Below, one piece after another: positions 8,817 through 19,660 of a stretch of DNA of 64,000 nt (its first letter is position 1; the number at the start of each line of letters is the position of its first letter). Position numbers and translations under genes: made by a program. Origin of the DNA: Cyanobium sp. Cruz-8D1 (GTDB lineage: Bacteria; Cyanobacteriota; Cyanobacteriia; PCC-6307; Cyanobiaceae); NCBI RefSeq assembly GCF_024345975.1, contig NZ_JAGQCD010000002.1, positions 62,001-126,000 of the forward strand. The letters are read 5' to 3'. Under the pieces are notes generated by a model, which saw only the letters and a program-made list of their open reading frames with translations, was not told where the DNA came from and did not search any database.

Positions 8817-10346
8817 TCAGGAGGCCAGCAGTGCCTCGACAAACTCGAAGCTGTTGAAGGGCCGCAGGTCGCGGATGCCCTCGCCGGCCCCGATGAAGCG
8901 GATCGGCAGCCCCGCCTCGGAGGCCACCGCCAGGGCGACGCCGCCGCGGGCGCTGCCATCGAGCTTGGTGAGCACCACCCCGGTGAGGCCGGCGGCATTG
9001 GCGAAGGCCATGGCCTGGCGCAGGCCGTTCTGGCCCTGGCTGGCGTCGAGCACCAGCAGCGACTCCACCACCGCCTCCGGCGCCAGCTTGGTGATCGTGC
9101 GCCGCACCTTGCCCAGTTCCTCCATCAGGTTGTGCTTGGTCTGCAGCCGGCCGGCCGTGTCCACCAGCACCAGCTCAGTGCCCTTGGAGCGGGCGGCGCC
9201 GATGGCGTCGTAGACGACGGCCGCCGGGTCGGCATTGGCGCTGGGGTTGGCCACCACCGCCACACCGCTGCGCTCACCCCAGACGCTCACCTGCTGCACC
9301 GCCGCGGCCCGGAAGGTGTCAGCGGCGGCGATCAGGCAGCTGTAACCGCTGCGCACCGCCAGGTTGGCCAGCTTGCCGAGGGTGGTGGTCTTGCCGACCC
9401 CGTTGACGCCGACCAGCAACCAGACGTTGAGCCTGTCGCGCTGGGGGGCCAGCACGGCGGTGTCGCCGGCGCGGATGGGGGCGTCCAGCAGACCGCGCAG
9501 CTGCTCCTTGAGGAAGCGCAGGCCTTCGGCAGGATCGACCACCTCCTCGTTGAGGCGGCGGCGCAGGGCTTCGAGCACCTGGTCGGTGGCCTTCACGCCC
9601 ACATCGGCGCGCAGCAGGGTGGACTCGAGATCGTCGAGCACCGCCGGGGTGAGGGGATCGTCGCCGAGGTTCTCCAGCAGCTGGGTGACGAAGCCCTTGC
9701 GGGTCTTCTCCAGGCCGCGGCGTAACCGCCCCAGCCAGTCGATCTCCTCAAGAGACACCTCCTCAACCCGCCGCCCCTGGGCCGCCAGCACCTCGGCCGA
9801 CCAGGTGAAGGTGGCATCGAAGGCCCCCAGGCTGGGGTCGGCGGCATCGGCCTCTGCGGCCGCGGGGGTCGCTGCGGCGGTCGGCAGCGCGGCCGGGGCA
9901 GGCTCGGCGGGGGCGGTGATCTCCTGGAGGCGCTGCTGGCGCTGGGCGGCGGCCTGCTCCAGCAGGGACAGGCCCGGACCCGCAGGCGGGGCGGCAGGGG
10001 GCTCAGGCTCGGGGGTTGGCGGTGCCGATTCGGGCGTTGGCGGATTCGGCTCAGGCTCGGGCTCGGGCGTGATTTCGGCCCCGGCGACCAGGCTGGCCGC
10101 CTCCTGCTGGGCCTTGAGACGGGCATAGGCCTGGCGCGCCCAGGCCAAGGCATCCTCATCGACACCGGCGCCGGCCGGAGCTGCAGGGGCCGGCGCGGGA
10201 GTGGGAGCCGCTACGGGTTCCTCCACCGGCTCTGGCGGGGCCACCGAAGCTTCAGCAGGAGCGGCCGCTGCGGACTCCGGCTCGGGCTGGGGCTCGGGCT
10301 CCGGGGCGGGCTGGGCCAGGGCCCGTTTGAACCAATCGAAGACCAT
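8817..10346 (-). CDS. ftsY: Signal recognition particle receptor FtsY
   Basis: FtsY is the membrane-associated SRP GTPase that docks ribosome-SRP complexes at the translocon. The C-terminal NG domain has the G1 loop GVNGVGKTTTLGKLA (near 325), DTAGRLQTKHN and TKLDGSARGG. The N-terminal 175 residues form a long acidic, proline- and alanine-rich A domain with Glu-Pro repeats, larger than in E. coli-like proteins. It lies 11 bp after the nusB stop in the same minus-strand cluster. Confidence 0.96.
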   Translation of the reverse strand: MVFDWFKRALAQPAPEPEPQPEPESAAAAPAEASVAPPEPVEEPVAAPTPAPAPAAPAGAGVDEDALAWARQAYARLKAQQEAASLVAGAEITPEPEPEPNPPTPESAPPTPEPEPPAAPPAGPGLSLLEQAAAQRQQRLQEITAPAEPAPAALPTAAATPAAAEADAADPSLGAFDATFTWSAEVLAAQGRRVEEVSLEEIDWLGRLRRGLEKTRKGFVTQLLENLGDDPLTPAVLDDLESTLLRADVGVKATDQVLEALRRRLNEEVVDPAEGLRFLKEQLRGLLDAPIRAGDTAVLAPQRDRLNVWLLVGVNGVGKTTTLGKLANLAVRSGYSCLIAAADTFRAAAVQQVSVWGERSGVAVVANPSANADPAAVVYDAIGAARSKGTELVLVDTAGRLQTKHNLMEELGKVRRTITKLAPEAVVESLLVLDASQGQNGLRQAMAFANAAGLTGVVLTKLDGSARGGVALAVASEAGLPIRFIGAGEGIRDLRPFNSFEFVEALLAS

Positions 10347-10357
10347 CGCGTTCCTGC

Positions 10358-10984
10358 CTACACCCGGGCGGCGGTGAAGCGCCGCAGCACACCGTTGATC
10401 ATGCGTCGCCCCTGGTCGTCGCTGTAGCGGTTGGCCAGTTCCACCGCCTCGTTGCAGGCCACGGCGGGGGGCGTGGCGAAGTCCTCGAGGTCCACCACCG
10501 CCAGCCGCAGGATGTCGCGGTCGACCCGGGGCAGACGGGTGAGGCGCCAGCCTTCCATCACCGCATCGATGCGGCCGTCGAGGCCCTCCCGGTCGCGCAG
10601 CACCGCCCTGGTGCGGGCGATGGCATCGAGCCGCACGGCGTCCTGGTCGGCCAGCAGGAGCAGGCGCGGCAGCTCCAGGCTGGCCGAAAGGCGATTGAGG
10701 GCCTGCTCGGCGTGGGTGAGTCCCTCCTGCAGATGGCGCCGCACCGTGGGCAGCTGCTTCTCGCCCTGGTCCTGCAGCTCGCTGTCGAGCAGCCGCTGCT
10801 GGGCCTGCTGCAGATCTTCGGCGGAGCGGTCGAGGGCCTCGCGCACGTGCTGGCTGAGGGTGGTGACAGCCTGCTGCAGCAGCACATCGAAAGAGCCGGT
10901 GGGGGCTGCGGCCCCGCTGCCGCGATCGCTGACCTGACCCAGCATCAGCAGGGCCAGTTCACGGGCAAGGGTGCGACTCTGCAT
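10358..10984 (-). CDS. nusB: Transcription antitermination factor NusB
   Basis: NusB binds boxA RNA with NusE (S10) in rRNA antitermination. The ATG encoding MQSRTLARELALL matches family N-termini; open frame upstream is not conserved. The C-terminal half carries the typical DRDILRLAVVDL and ACNEAVELANRYS segments and ends GVLRRF. The 208 residues are longer than E. coli NusB because of a middle helical insertion, which is usual in cyanobacteria. The start shares one base with the stop of the DUF502 gene (TGATG), so the pair is translationally coupled. Confidence 0.93.
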   Translation of the reverse strand: MQSRTLARELALLMLGQVSDRGSGAAAPTGSFDVLLQQAVTTLSQHVREALDRSAEDLQQAQQRLLDSELQDQGEKQLPTVRRHLQEGLTHAEQALNRLSASLELPRLLLLADQDAVRLDAIARTRAVLRDREGLDGRIDAVMEGWRLTRLPRVDRDILRLAVVDLEDFATPPAVACNEAVELANRYSDDQGRRMINGVLRRFTAARV

Positions 10985-11715
10985 CAGGAGGTTTGGGGGG
11001 CACGCAGCTGGGCCAGGAGACTGGCGAAGCTGCGATTGGAGTTGGGTTCCCGCTCGTCCGGGCTGACGATGCCGGCGGAGATGATCGTGCGGAAGGCATC
11101 CTCGACGCTCAGTTCCAGGTCCTTCACCAGGCGCTCGGGCACCACCGCATACCAACCGGTGGTGGGGTTGGGAGCGGTGGGAATGAAGACGCTGAGCATC
11201 TTTTCGGCGAAATCGGCCTGGATGGCGGTGCCCAGCACGCCGGTGACGAAGCCCACGGCGTAGAGCCCCTCGCGGGGATACTCCACCAGCACCACCCGCC
11301 GGAAGCGGCTGGAGTTGCCCTGCAGGAAGGTTTCCAGCAGCTGCTTGAGCGTCTTGTAGACGGAGCCCGCCAGGGGGATGCGCAGCAGGGTGCCCTCACC
11401 GAACTCGAGCAGCCAGCGGCCGACGATGTTTCGGGCCATCAGACCGATCAGCAGGATGCCCAGCAGCGGCACCAGCAGGCCCACCCCCAGGTTGATCAGG
11501 TCCTGGAGGAGGGGGTTGAGGGTGTTGAACGGGTTGAACTGCTTGGGAATCGAGGTGAGGAACGCCAGCACGAAGCGGCTCACCGTGGTGGCGAGCCAGA
11601 TCGTGGTGGCCAGGGGAATGACCACCAGCAGGCCGGCGATCAGATCGTTCTTGAGATCCTGCTGCAGCCGGTTGCCCAGGGGCTGGTCGGAACTGGGACT
11701 ACTGGATGGGACCAA
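10984..11715 (-). CDS. DUF502 membrane protein
   Basis: A 243-residue protein of the DUF502 family. Two hydrophobic segments lie near residues 25-55 and 68-95, with the soluble part after them. Conserved DUF502 features are IPLAGSVYKTLKQLLETF and an EYPREGLYAVGFVTG stretch. Function is unknown; in plants and bacteria these proteins sit in membranes. It is directly upstream of nusB with a one-base stop/start overlap, and that neighbourhood is conserved in picocyanobacteria as far as I know. Confidence 0.85.
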   Translation of the reverse strand: MVPSSSPSSDQPLGNRLQQDLKNDLIAGLLVVIPLATTIWLATTVSRFVLAFLTSIPKQFNPFNTLNPLLQDLINLGVGLLVPLLGILLIGLMARNIVGRWLLEFGEGTLLRIPLAGSVYKTLKQLLETFLQGNSSRFRRVVLVEYPREGLYAVGFVTGVLGTAIQADFAEKMLSVFIPTAPNPTTGWYAVVPERLVKDLELSVEDAFRTIISAGIVSPDEREPNSNRSFASLLAQLRAPQTS

Positions 11716-11769
11716 TGGAAGAAGGGGTCCGTAGGGGCGAAACCCTAACGGTAACGATCCACGGGAGTC

Positions 11770-12420
11770 TTACAGGACACTGCCGAGGCAAAGGATGGTG
11801 AAGGCGATGATCAACACCACCGCGCCAAGCGATCCGCCATAGCGGCGCTGGCTGAGGGTGACCTTGCCGGTCTGCTCGGTCTGCTTGAACTGGGTTTCGA
11901 GCTGGTCGAGCTGGCGATCGATGAAGGCCCGGGCCGACTGGGTCTTCTGGGCCTCGGTGGCGCCGGGGGGCACCTGGCCGGTGGCTTCGGCCTGGCGGAT
12001 CAGCTGCTGCATCAGGGCGGGATCCTTGCTCTGCTGGCGGGCCATCTCCAGCTGGCCGCGCTTGGCGGCGATCTGCTGGTCGTTCTGCTGCTGCATCTGC
12101 TGGTCACCGCCGAAGGTGATCGGCAGCGAGGCGGTCAGCACGACAGCCAGCAGACCACTGATGATGCAGACCGTCCAGAGGACGGGGGTGCGCCCCTCCG
12201 ACTGGTCTTCCAGGCGGGAGGAGAGGTACATGAGCAGCAGACCGATCAGACCCATGGGGGCCTGGCTGATCAGTCGCTCCACCACCAGCTGGCGGAAGGC
12301 CTCCTCCTGCCAGTCCCAGAGCGTGAGAACGGCGACAAGCTGCAGAACGAGCAGCACCACCAGGGTGAGGCCCATCCAGCGCAGCAAGGGGCTGAAGCGG
12401 GAGGAGGAAGCGGCAGCCAC
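11770..12420 (-). CDS. HpsJ-family membrane protein
   Basis: A 216-residue protein with four hydrophobic segments: two near the N-terminus, one near residue 85, and one at the very end. A long polar, coiled-coil-like region separates the third and fourth, rich in Gln, Lys and Glu (QQMQQQNDQQ onward). This is the layout of the cyanobacterial HpsJ-like family, named for a hormogonium polysaccharide gene; the role in unicellular species is unknown. The GTG at 12420 is the first usable start in the frame after a divergent gap of only 18 bp from queG. Confidence 0.72.
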   Translation of the reverse strand: MAAASSSRFSPLLRWMGLTLVVLLVLQLVAVLTLWDWQEEAFRQLVVERLISQAPMGLIGLLLMYLSSRLEDQSEGRTPVLWTVCIISGLLAVVLTASLPITFGGDQQMQQQNDQQIAAKRGQLEMARQQSKDPALMQQLIRQAEATGQVPPGATEAQKTQSARAFIDRQLDQLETQFKQTEQTGKVTLSQRRYGGSLGAVVLIIAFTILCLGSVL

Positions 12421-12438
12421 ACAAGGGGAATCAGATTC

Positions 12439-13431
12439 GTGGGACTCTACCGGCAGCACTTGAACGCTCCCCTCTCCCCTGGCGCGCTGGCGGCGGCCCT
12501 GCGGGCCCGGGCCGAGGCCCTGGGCTTCGCGCCGGTGGGCCTGGCGGCGGTGCCCGGGGGCCCCCGGCTGCCGCTGCGCAGCGCCGCCCTGGAGCGCTGG
12601 CTGGCGGCGGGCCACCAGGCGGGGATGGGCTGGATGAACGACCCGCGCCGCCAGCGGATCGAGGCGCTGCTGCCGGGGGTGCGCAGCGTGCTGGCCGTGG
12701 GCTGGAACTACCACGTGGCCCAGGAGCAGGAACCGGGGAGCCTGCGGGTGGCCCGCTACGGCTGGGGGCGCGATTACCACCGGGTCATCGATGGGCGCCT
12801 GCGGCAGCTGGGGCGCTGGCTGGAAAAGGCCGCACCGGACTGCCGCTGGCGAGCCTGCGTCGACAGTGCGCCCCTGCTCGACAAGGCCTGGGCGGAGGAG
12901 GCGGGCCTGGGCTGGATCGGCAAGAACGGCAACCTGATCCATCGCCGCCGGGGCTCCTGGATGCTGCTGGGCCACCTGCTCACCAGCCTCGACCTGCCGT
13001 CTGACCGCCCGGCCGACTCGCTGTGTGGCGCCTGCACCGTCTGCATCGACGCCTGCCCCACCGGCGCCATCGACGAGCCCTTCGTGGTGGATGCCCGCCG
13101 CTGCCTGGCGTATCACACGATCGAGAACCGCGACGAAACCCTGCCGACGCCGATCGTCGGGCAGCTGCAGGGCTGGGTGGCCGGCTGCGACATCTGCCAG
13201 GAGGTCTGCCCCTGGAACCACCGGCCCCTGCCCATCGCCGGCGACGTGGACGTGCAACCGCGCCCGTGGCTGCTGGATCTGCGCGGCGAGCAGGCCCTGG
13301 GCTGGAACGACGCCGACTGGGATGAGCGGCTGCGGGCCTCGGCCCTGCGGCGCATCCGGCCGGCGATGTGGCGGCGCAACATCCGGGCGGCGCTGGCGGC
13401 CGGTTGGGGACAACGGAGGATGGCTCCCTAG
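12439..13431 (+). CDS. queG: Epoxyqueuosine reductase QueG
   Basis: QueG is a cobalamin- and Fe-S-dependent enzyme that makes the last step of queuosine in tRNA. Two 4Fe-4S motifs are visible, CGACTVCIDACP (about 195-206) and CDICQEVCP (about 249-257), with the conserved DSAPLLDKAWAEEAGLGWIGKN segment region near 135-155. The GTG at 12439 was chosen from the open frame; 330 residues fits the family. It is the first of three plus-strand genes (queG, TPR, gyrA) and is divergent from the HpsJ-family gene with 18 bp between. Confidence 0.94.
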   Translation: MGLYRQHLNAPLSPGALAAALRARAEALGFAPVGLAAVPGGPRLPLRSAALERWLAAGHQAGMGWMNDPRRQRIEALLPGVRSVLAVGWNYHVAQEQEPGSLRVARYGWGRDYHRVIDGRLRQLGRWLEKAAPDCRWRACVDSAPLLDKAWAEEAGLGWIGKNGNLIHRRRGSWMLLGHLLTSLDLPSDRPADSLCGACTVCIDACPTGAIDEPFVVDARRCLAYHTIENRDETLPTPIVGQLQGWVAGCDICQEVCPWNHRPLPIAGDVDVQPRPWLLDLRGEQALGWNDADWDERLRASALRRIRPAMWRRNIRAALAAGWGQRRMAP

Positions 13432-13437
13432 GCTGGA

Positions 13438-14361
13438 GTGATTCGGGGTGCTTCCGTGGGCCGGCGGTTCTGGCGACTGTTTTCCTCCCTCTGCCTGGCC
13501 TTGCCACTGACGGTTCTCCCCACACCGGCCAAGGCGCTGGTGCCGTTCGTCTACCTGCCCCAGGAGAAGGAGCTGGAAGGGGCGGGGCTGGGCATCGCCC
13601 AGGCGGCGGCGCGGCTGCTGCGCCTCGGCCAAGCCGAAGATGCCGCCCGGCTGGCGGAGCTGACGGTGCGGCTGCTGCCGGATGACCCCCGCGGTTGGGT
13701 GCTGCTGGCCGAGGCGGAGCTGCGCAGCAACCAGACGGAGAAGGCGGTGGTGGCCCTGGCCCGGGCCAAGCAGCTGGATCCGAACAACGCCGGCATCTGG
13801 TTCGCCGAAGGCTCCCTGGCCCTGCGCAACGGCAAGCCCCAGGAGGCCATCGGCCTGCTGCGCAAGGGGATTGAACTGGACGGCAAGAACGCCGGTGCCT
13901 ACTTCGATCTCGGCAATGCCCAGATTCTGCTGGGCAACAAAGACGCCGCCCTGGGCTCGTTCGAGAAGGCCGCAGGGCTGCGCAAGGACTTCTGGGAAGC
14001 GATCAACAACCAGGGCCTGGTGCTGTTCGAGAGCGGCCGCACCGCCGACGCCATCGGCCGCTGGCAGCGGGTGCTGAAGATCAAGGCGGACATCGCCGAA
14101 ACCTCCCTGGCCCTGGCGGCGGCCCTGTTCGAGCGCGGACCGGCGGAGAGGGCCCAGGCCCTGAAGCTGGCCGAAAGCGCCCTGGCGGAGGAGCCCAACT
14201 ACGTGAAAGACAGCTTCCAGAAAGAGCAACTGTGGGGGCCGCGGCTGCGGGCGGTGACCGCCCAGCTGCTGGCCCTGCCGGAGCTGAAGGCCGCAGTGGA
14301 GCGGGCCCAGGCCAATGCCACCGCCGGTGACGGCAACGACGGTGGCAGCGACGACTCCTGA
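13438..14361 (+). CDS. Secreted or membrane-anchored TPR protein
   Basis: A 307-residue protein beginning with a signal-peptide-like stretch (basic residues, then LFSSLCLALPLTVLP, and a likely cleavage after TPAKA). The rest is a run of tetratricopeptide repeats, for example AGIWFAEGSLALRNGKPQEA and AGAYFDLGNAQILLGNKDAA. TPR arrays bind proteins; the partner is unknown. It lies 6 bp after queG and 62 bp before gyrA. The same three-gene order occurs near the origin of picocyanobacteria as I recall. Confidence 0.82.
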   Translation: MIRGASVGRRFWRLFSSLCLALPLTVLPTPAKALVPFVYLPQEKELEGAGLGIAQAAARLLRLGQAEDAARLAELTVRLLPDDPRGWVLLAEAELRSNQTEKAVVALARAKQLDPNNAGIWFAEGSLALRNGKPQEAIGLLRKGIELDGKNAGAYFDLGNAQILLGNKDAALGSFEKAAGLRKDFWEAINNQGLVLFESGRTADAIGRWQRVLKIKADIAETSLALAAALFERGPAERAQALKLAESALAEEPNYVKDSFQKEQLWGPRLRAVTAQLLALPELKAAVERAQANATAGDGNDGGSDDS

Positions 14362-14423
14362 GCAGGTGGCCACGGGCACCATCTGTAGGCTGAGCGCCCT
14401 GAAACGCAGACATCAAGGACCGG

Positions 14424-16892
<2,469 letters not shown>

Positions 16893-17022
16893 GCCGGTCG
16901 CCGGACGATCAGCACGTGTCTTGGAGGTGGGTGGCTGTGATCGTCTCGCAGTAACCGTCAGGGTCGCCGCAGGCCAGGTTGTAGGGCGCGGTGCGGCCTG
17001 TTGGCACGCGGATGCTCCCGTT

Positions 17023-17511
17023 TCACGCCCCCAGTTCGATCCGCATCTCGACCATGGTCGGCCGCAGTCCGGCGCGCTCGAACAGTTGCCTGGCGGCGAC
17101 ATTGTGCGACGACGCACTGAGCATCAGGCTGCTGGAGCCTAGGGCGAGGGCCGCCTCCTTGGCCGCCTCGAGGAGCCGGCGGCCGATCCCGCCGCTCCTG
17201 GCCTGGGGATCCACGTAGATGTCGTGAAGCCAGGCTCCAGCACGGCGAATCTCCACAAGGCTCATCGGCTCCATCCGCACGAAGGCATAGCCCACAGGTT
17301 GGGGGCCGGCCTCGGCGATCAGCAGCACGACCTCCGGACGCTGGAGCTCCGCTCGGAAGAACGCCGCATAGGCGGCCTCGCCACCCGGCGGCACGGCAAA
17401 GCGTTCCCCATCAAAGCCGACATGCAGCTGAGCGAGGGCGAGGCCGAAGCGGGCCAGCACCGGCAGGTCGGACTCTGTCGCTCGGCGCAGCGTCAGGGGC
17501 GGGTCGTTCAC
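17023..17511 (-). CDS. GNAT family N-acetyltransferase
   Basis: A 162-residue acetyl-CoA-dependent acetyltransferase. The fold is visible as the N-terminal strand LTLRRATESDLPVL, the central strand VLLIAEAGPQPVGYAFV, and the acetyl-CoA loop DPQARSGGIGRRLLEAA (about 111-127), which matches the Q/RxxGxG/A motif. SHNVAARQLFERAGL follows. The substrate is unknown. It is the first gene after gyrA on the opposite strand and marks the start of the accessory segment that separates gyrA from purF here. Confidence 0.88.
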   Translation of the reverse strand: MNDPPLTLRRATESDLPVLARFGLALAQLHVGFDGERFAVPPGGEAAYAAFFRAELQRPEVVLLIAEAGPQPVGYAFVRMEPMSLVEIRRAGAWLHDIYVDPQARSGGIGRRLLEAAKEAALALGSSSLMLSASSHNVAARQLFERAGLRPTMVEMRIELGA

Positions 17512-17791
17512 GCAAGCTCACCACAACGGATGGAGATCCAGTGCAGCGGCGATTTTATCCCTCAGAGTCCCGGCCATCGGCGGGCAGGTAGCGCAGGGCG
17601 ATGCGGGCCCCATCGCGCACCTCTTGCCTCTGCGGCGACAGCCCCTTTGCGGAGCGGGAACCCGCAGACCCCCCCTGCTGACCGGGGCAGATGGCCCTGG
17701 TCTCGCGACGGTGCCCGGTACAAGGCCGTTGCTGGTCCGTTCTGGATCGCTCCTTGCAGCGACAGTTCCATCAGGCAGAGCTGGAGTCCTG
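17512..17791. other. Intergenic region with a possible gene remnant
   Basis: This gap separates the GNAT gene from the kinase-like gene. No full gene is seen. On the minus strand a frame ending in TAA at 17555 reads like the end of a protein (about 35 codons, including ARIALRYLPADG), but it has no start of its own. It may be the tail of a degraded gene. No terminator or tRNA was found. Confidence 0.35.
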
Positions 17792-18385
17792 CTATACGGA
17801 ACGGATGGCGTTCTTGAACTGGTCAAGCCGTTGCTCTGCTGGCCCGACCAATTCGATCAGCCGTGGCGCCTGCTCTCGGGGCATGACATCGAAGCGACCG
17901 TCGCGATAGATCTCCTTGAAGATCGCGTCCACGTCGTCACGGTAGGCATGATCCGCGGGGCGGATGCCATCTTCCTCCATGGCCACGGGCCAGGCCTCAG
18001 ATTTCGGTACGAAAGCCAGGATGTCGAGATGATCCAGCGACTCCCTCACGGCGGGCACCATGGAGGCCACGAAGGCGTCATTGATGTCGGTGGTGGCCTG
18101 ATTGGCAGTGTATTGCGAATAGGCAAGATAATCGACAGGGGATCGATCCAAGATCACATCGTCAAACACGCTCGCATAACGATGGATTCGAGAGATGTTG
18201 TAGTACATCTGGATTCCATTCTGAAGCCTGGTTGAGGCTTCGCGGAACTTAATCTCATAAGGTCCGAAAAGGCCCAGGGCGCGATAGGGCTCTTCTTCTC
18301 TGTGAAAACCAGGCTGGGAGGCGACCCAATCGTTGACAACAGTGGATTTTCCCAGAGAGTGGGATCCAGAAATCGCGATACGCAT
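17792..18385 (-). CDS. P-loop AAA/kinase-like protein of low GC
   Basis: A 197-residue single-domain P-loop protein that resembles AAA_28/thymidylate-kinase-like NTPases. The Walker A loop is ISGSHSLGKST (residues 5-15), and DDVILDRSPVDYLAY (about 75-89) looks like the Walker B or DR(S/G)x motif of nucleoside kinases. The substrate is unknown. Two sampled 60-base lines (18121-18240) are only about 45-48% G+C, against clearly higher values in neighbouring genes, which points to acquisition. No partner gene is adjacent. The ATG at 18385 encodes MRIAISGSH. Confidence 0.75.
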   Translation of the reverse strand: MRIAISGSHSLGKSTVVNDWVASQPGFHREEEPYRALGLFGPYEIKFREASTRLQNGIQMYYNISRIHRYASVFDDVILDRSPVDYLAYSQYTANQATTDINDAFVASMVPAVRESLDHLDILAFVPKSEAWPVAMEEDGIRPADHAYRDDVDAIFKEIYRDGRFDVMPREQAPRLIELVGPAEQRLDQFKNAIRSV

Positions 18386-18613
18386 GGGGGGTGACGATCT
18401 GCAGCACTCTATTCCCCTCCAGAGAGCTCGTGCACGTGCTGCCTGAGCGGTGACTGCCAGGCTGGAGTTACCCGAGAAGCACCGCGCGCTGCTGATCCGC
18501 CCAGCACTTAGCCTCAGCAGCGGCGTAATGAGTCGTCAGCGGCATGCTGCGGTTAGGTGCAGATCACGCCAGTCAACCCCCTAGGGAGAACTGGTCCGGC
18601 AGCGCAGGATTTC
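18386..18613. other. Intergenic spacer holding an attC-like hairpin
   Basis: Apart from the inverted repeat at 18504-18560, described separately, I see no gene, promoter consensus or terminator in this spacer. Confidence 0.5.
18504..18560. repeat. Imperfect inverted repeat resembling an integron attC site
   Basis: The arms 18504-18519 and 18545-18560 pair at 13 of 16 positions around a 25-base loop. The right outer box reads GTTAGGT (18552-18558), a full match to the attC R' consensus GTTRRRY. The left outer box ACTTAGC (18506-18512) matches the R'' consensus RYYYAAC at six of seven positions. The total of about 57 bp is at the short end for attC. It lies just downstream of the minus-strand pseudogene, where a cassette's attC would be expected. 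No integrase gene is in the window, so this is a structural resemblance only. Confidence 0.35.
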
Positions 18614-19091
18614 TCAACTTTGCGGCGGCACCGACGCTAACGACGGAAGACCCTTCGGATCCAGCAAACCCAACGGCACCAGAACACTCGCCTGGTCCCA
18701 GAGGATGTGTTCATAGGCGGCCTTTTGAACCTTAAATCCAACGATCACGACAAACACGGCTTCAACCCTGCGCCCGGTCGGTTCAACCCCTGGCAGGATA
18801 TGTTCCATCTTGATGGTATGCGTGAAGAGATGATCCATTCATCCACGAGTCGTTGCTCGCCATAAATTCGCGAAACCGTCTCAAAAACGACATCGGGCGG
18901 GAAAAATGACCAATGAGCCGTTTGGCATAGAACCTGCGAACAGCCTGCGGACCTTGACCGCCGACCATGGTGGGAACAATCACGGGACGCGGATCTGGGG
19001 ACATCGTCGCCAGTGTTTCGTTGAGGTCGCCAGCCAATTCCGCCTGCAGATGCGCATCGAAGATCGCATCAAGTTTCGCGTGACAATTTGG
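18614..19091 (-). pseudogene. SnoaL/NTF2-like family pseudogene with two frameshifts
   Basis: Three consecutive minus-strand frames join into one protein of the NTF2/SnoaL-like ester-cyclase type. The first frame (19091 down to about 18905) has AIFDAHLQAELAGDLNETLA and PTMVGGQGPQAVRRFYA. The second (about 18905-18830) has PPDVVFETVSRIYGEQRLVDE. The third (18830-18614) has FTHTIKMEHILPGVEPTG and AYEHILWDQASVLVPLGLLDP. The first break is at a run of five A (18902-18906, T on the coding strand) and the second near 18824-18832; each looks like loss of one base. No ATG starts the first frame, which follows a stop at 19092-19094. Confidence 0.62.
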
Positions 19092-19660
19092 CTACAGCGC
19101 TCCTCCCGCCTCTTGGCAAGGCCGGAAGCCGTAAAGTCCCCCGGCCAGTAACTCGGCGACAAGTCCCGCTCGACCCCGGGCAACTCAGCCTCCCACGACC
19201 CGTCTATCTCGTACCCGTCCACCACGAGGTCCGGCGTGATGCCGCCGTGCAACTGAATTTGGCCCTTCACACGTGGGAAGTGGTCGCGCCACTTCCCCAC
19301 GCTGACGGGGCGATGGGGCGCACACATTACCGAGCGCGATTAATGCGTCGTCAGACGGCGCACCGTCAAGTACGTAGCCATGGCGAGTAGAGGTGTCCCT
19401 GCGTGCCTATAGCGATGGCTGGGAAGCGGTGATCAGCCTGGCCCGCTGCTTCGGAGGTATGGCCATGTAAAACCACATAGCTCCCTAAGAGGCAGAACTC
19501 TCCATGAGGTCTACACTGAGACCAAGCCCTGTTCCTCCCGCCCGGAGTTAACAATGTCAGGGGCCGAATCTGTCAAATAAAAGCCATCCACCTCACCATC
19601 AACCTGAGCCGCTTCCGTAGAGCAGCTCCCTCTATAGAAACAGCAACATCACAAGCCCTA
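19092..19660. other. Intergenic region without a supported gene
   Basis: Several short frames occur but none is recognisable. A minus-strand frame (up to 19327) and a plus-strand frame ending in TAA near 19470 (reading RAYSDGWEAVISLA) look protein-like but match no family I know. A motif TAATGCGTCGTCAG at 19341-19354 resembles TAATGAGTCGTCAG at 18526-18539, in the loop of the attC-like hairpin. The stretch from 19555 is less GC-rich than the flanking genes and leads into the toxin-antitoxin operator. Confidence 0.4.

Noticed and set aside
6858-9725. Open frame of 955 codons on the plus strand opposite argH, the phosphatase gene and part of ftsY.
   Set aside because: The three minus-strand genes are clearly real by motifs; this frame is low-complexity and has no domain.
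19375-19470. Plus-strand stretch reading RAYSDGWEAVISLA and ending in TAA, considered as a transposase end.
   Set aside because: No family match could be recalled and only about 30 codons are open after an upstream stop, so no feature is claimed.
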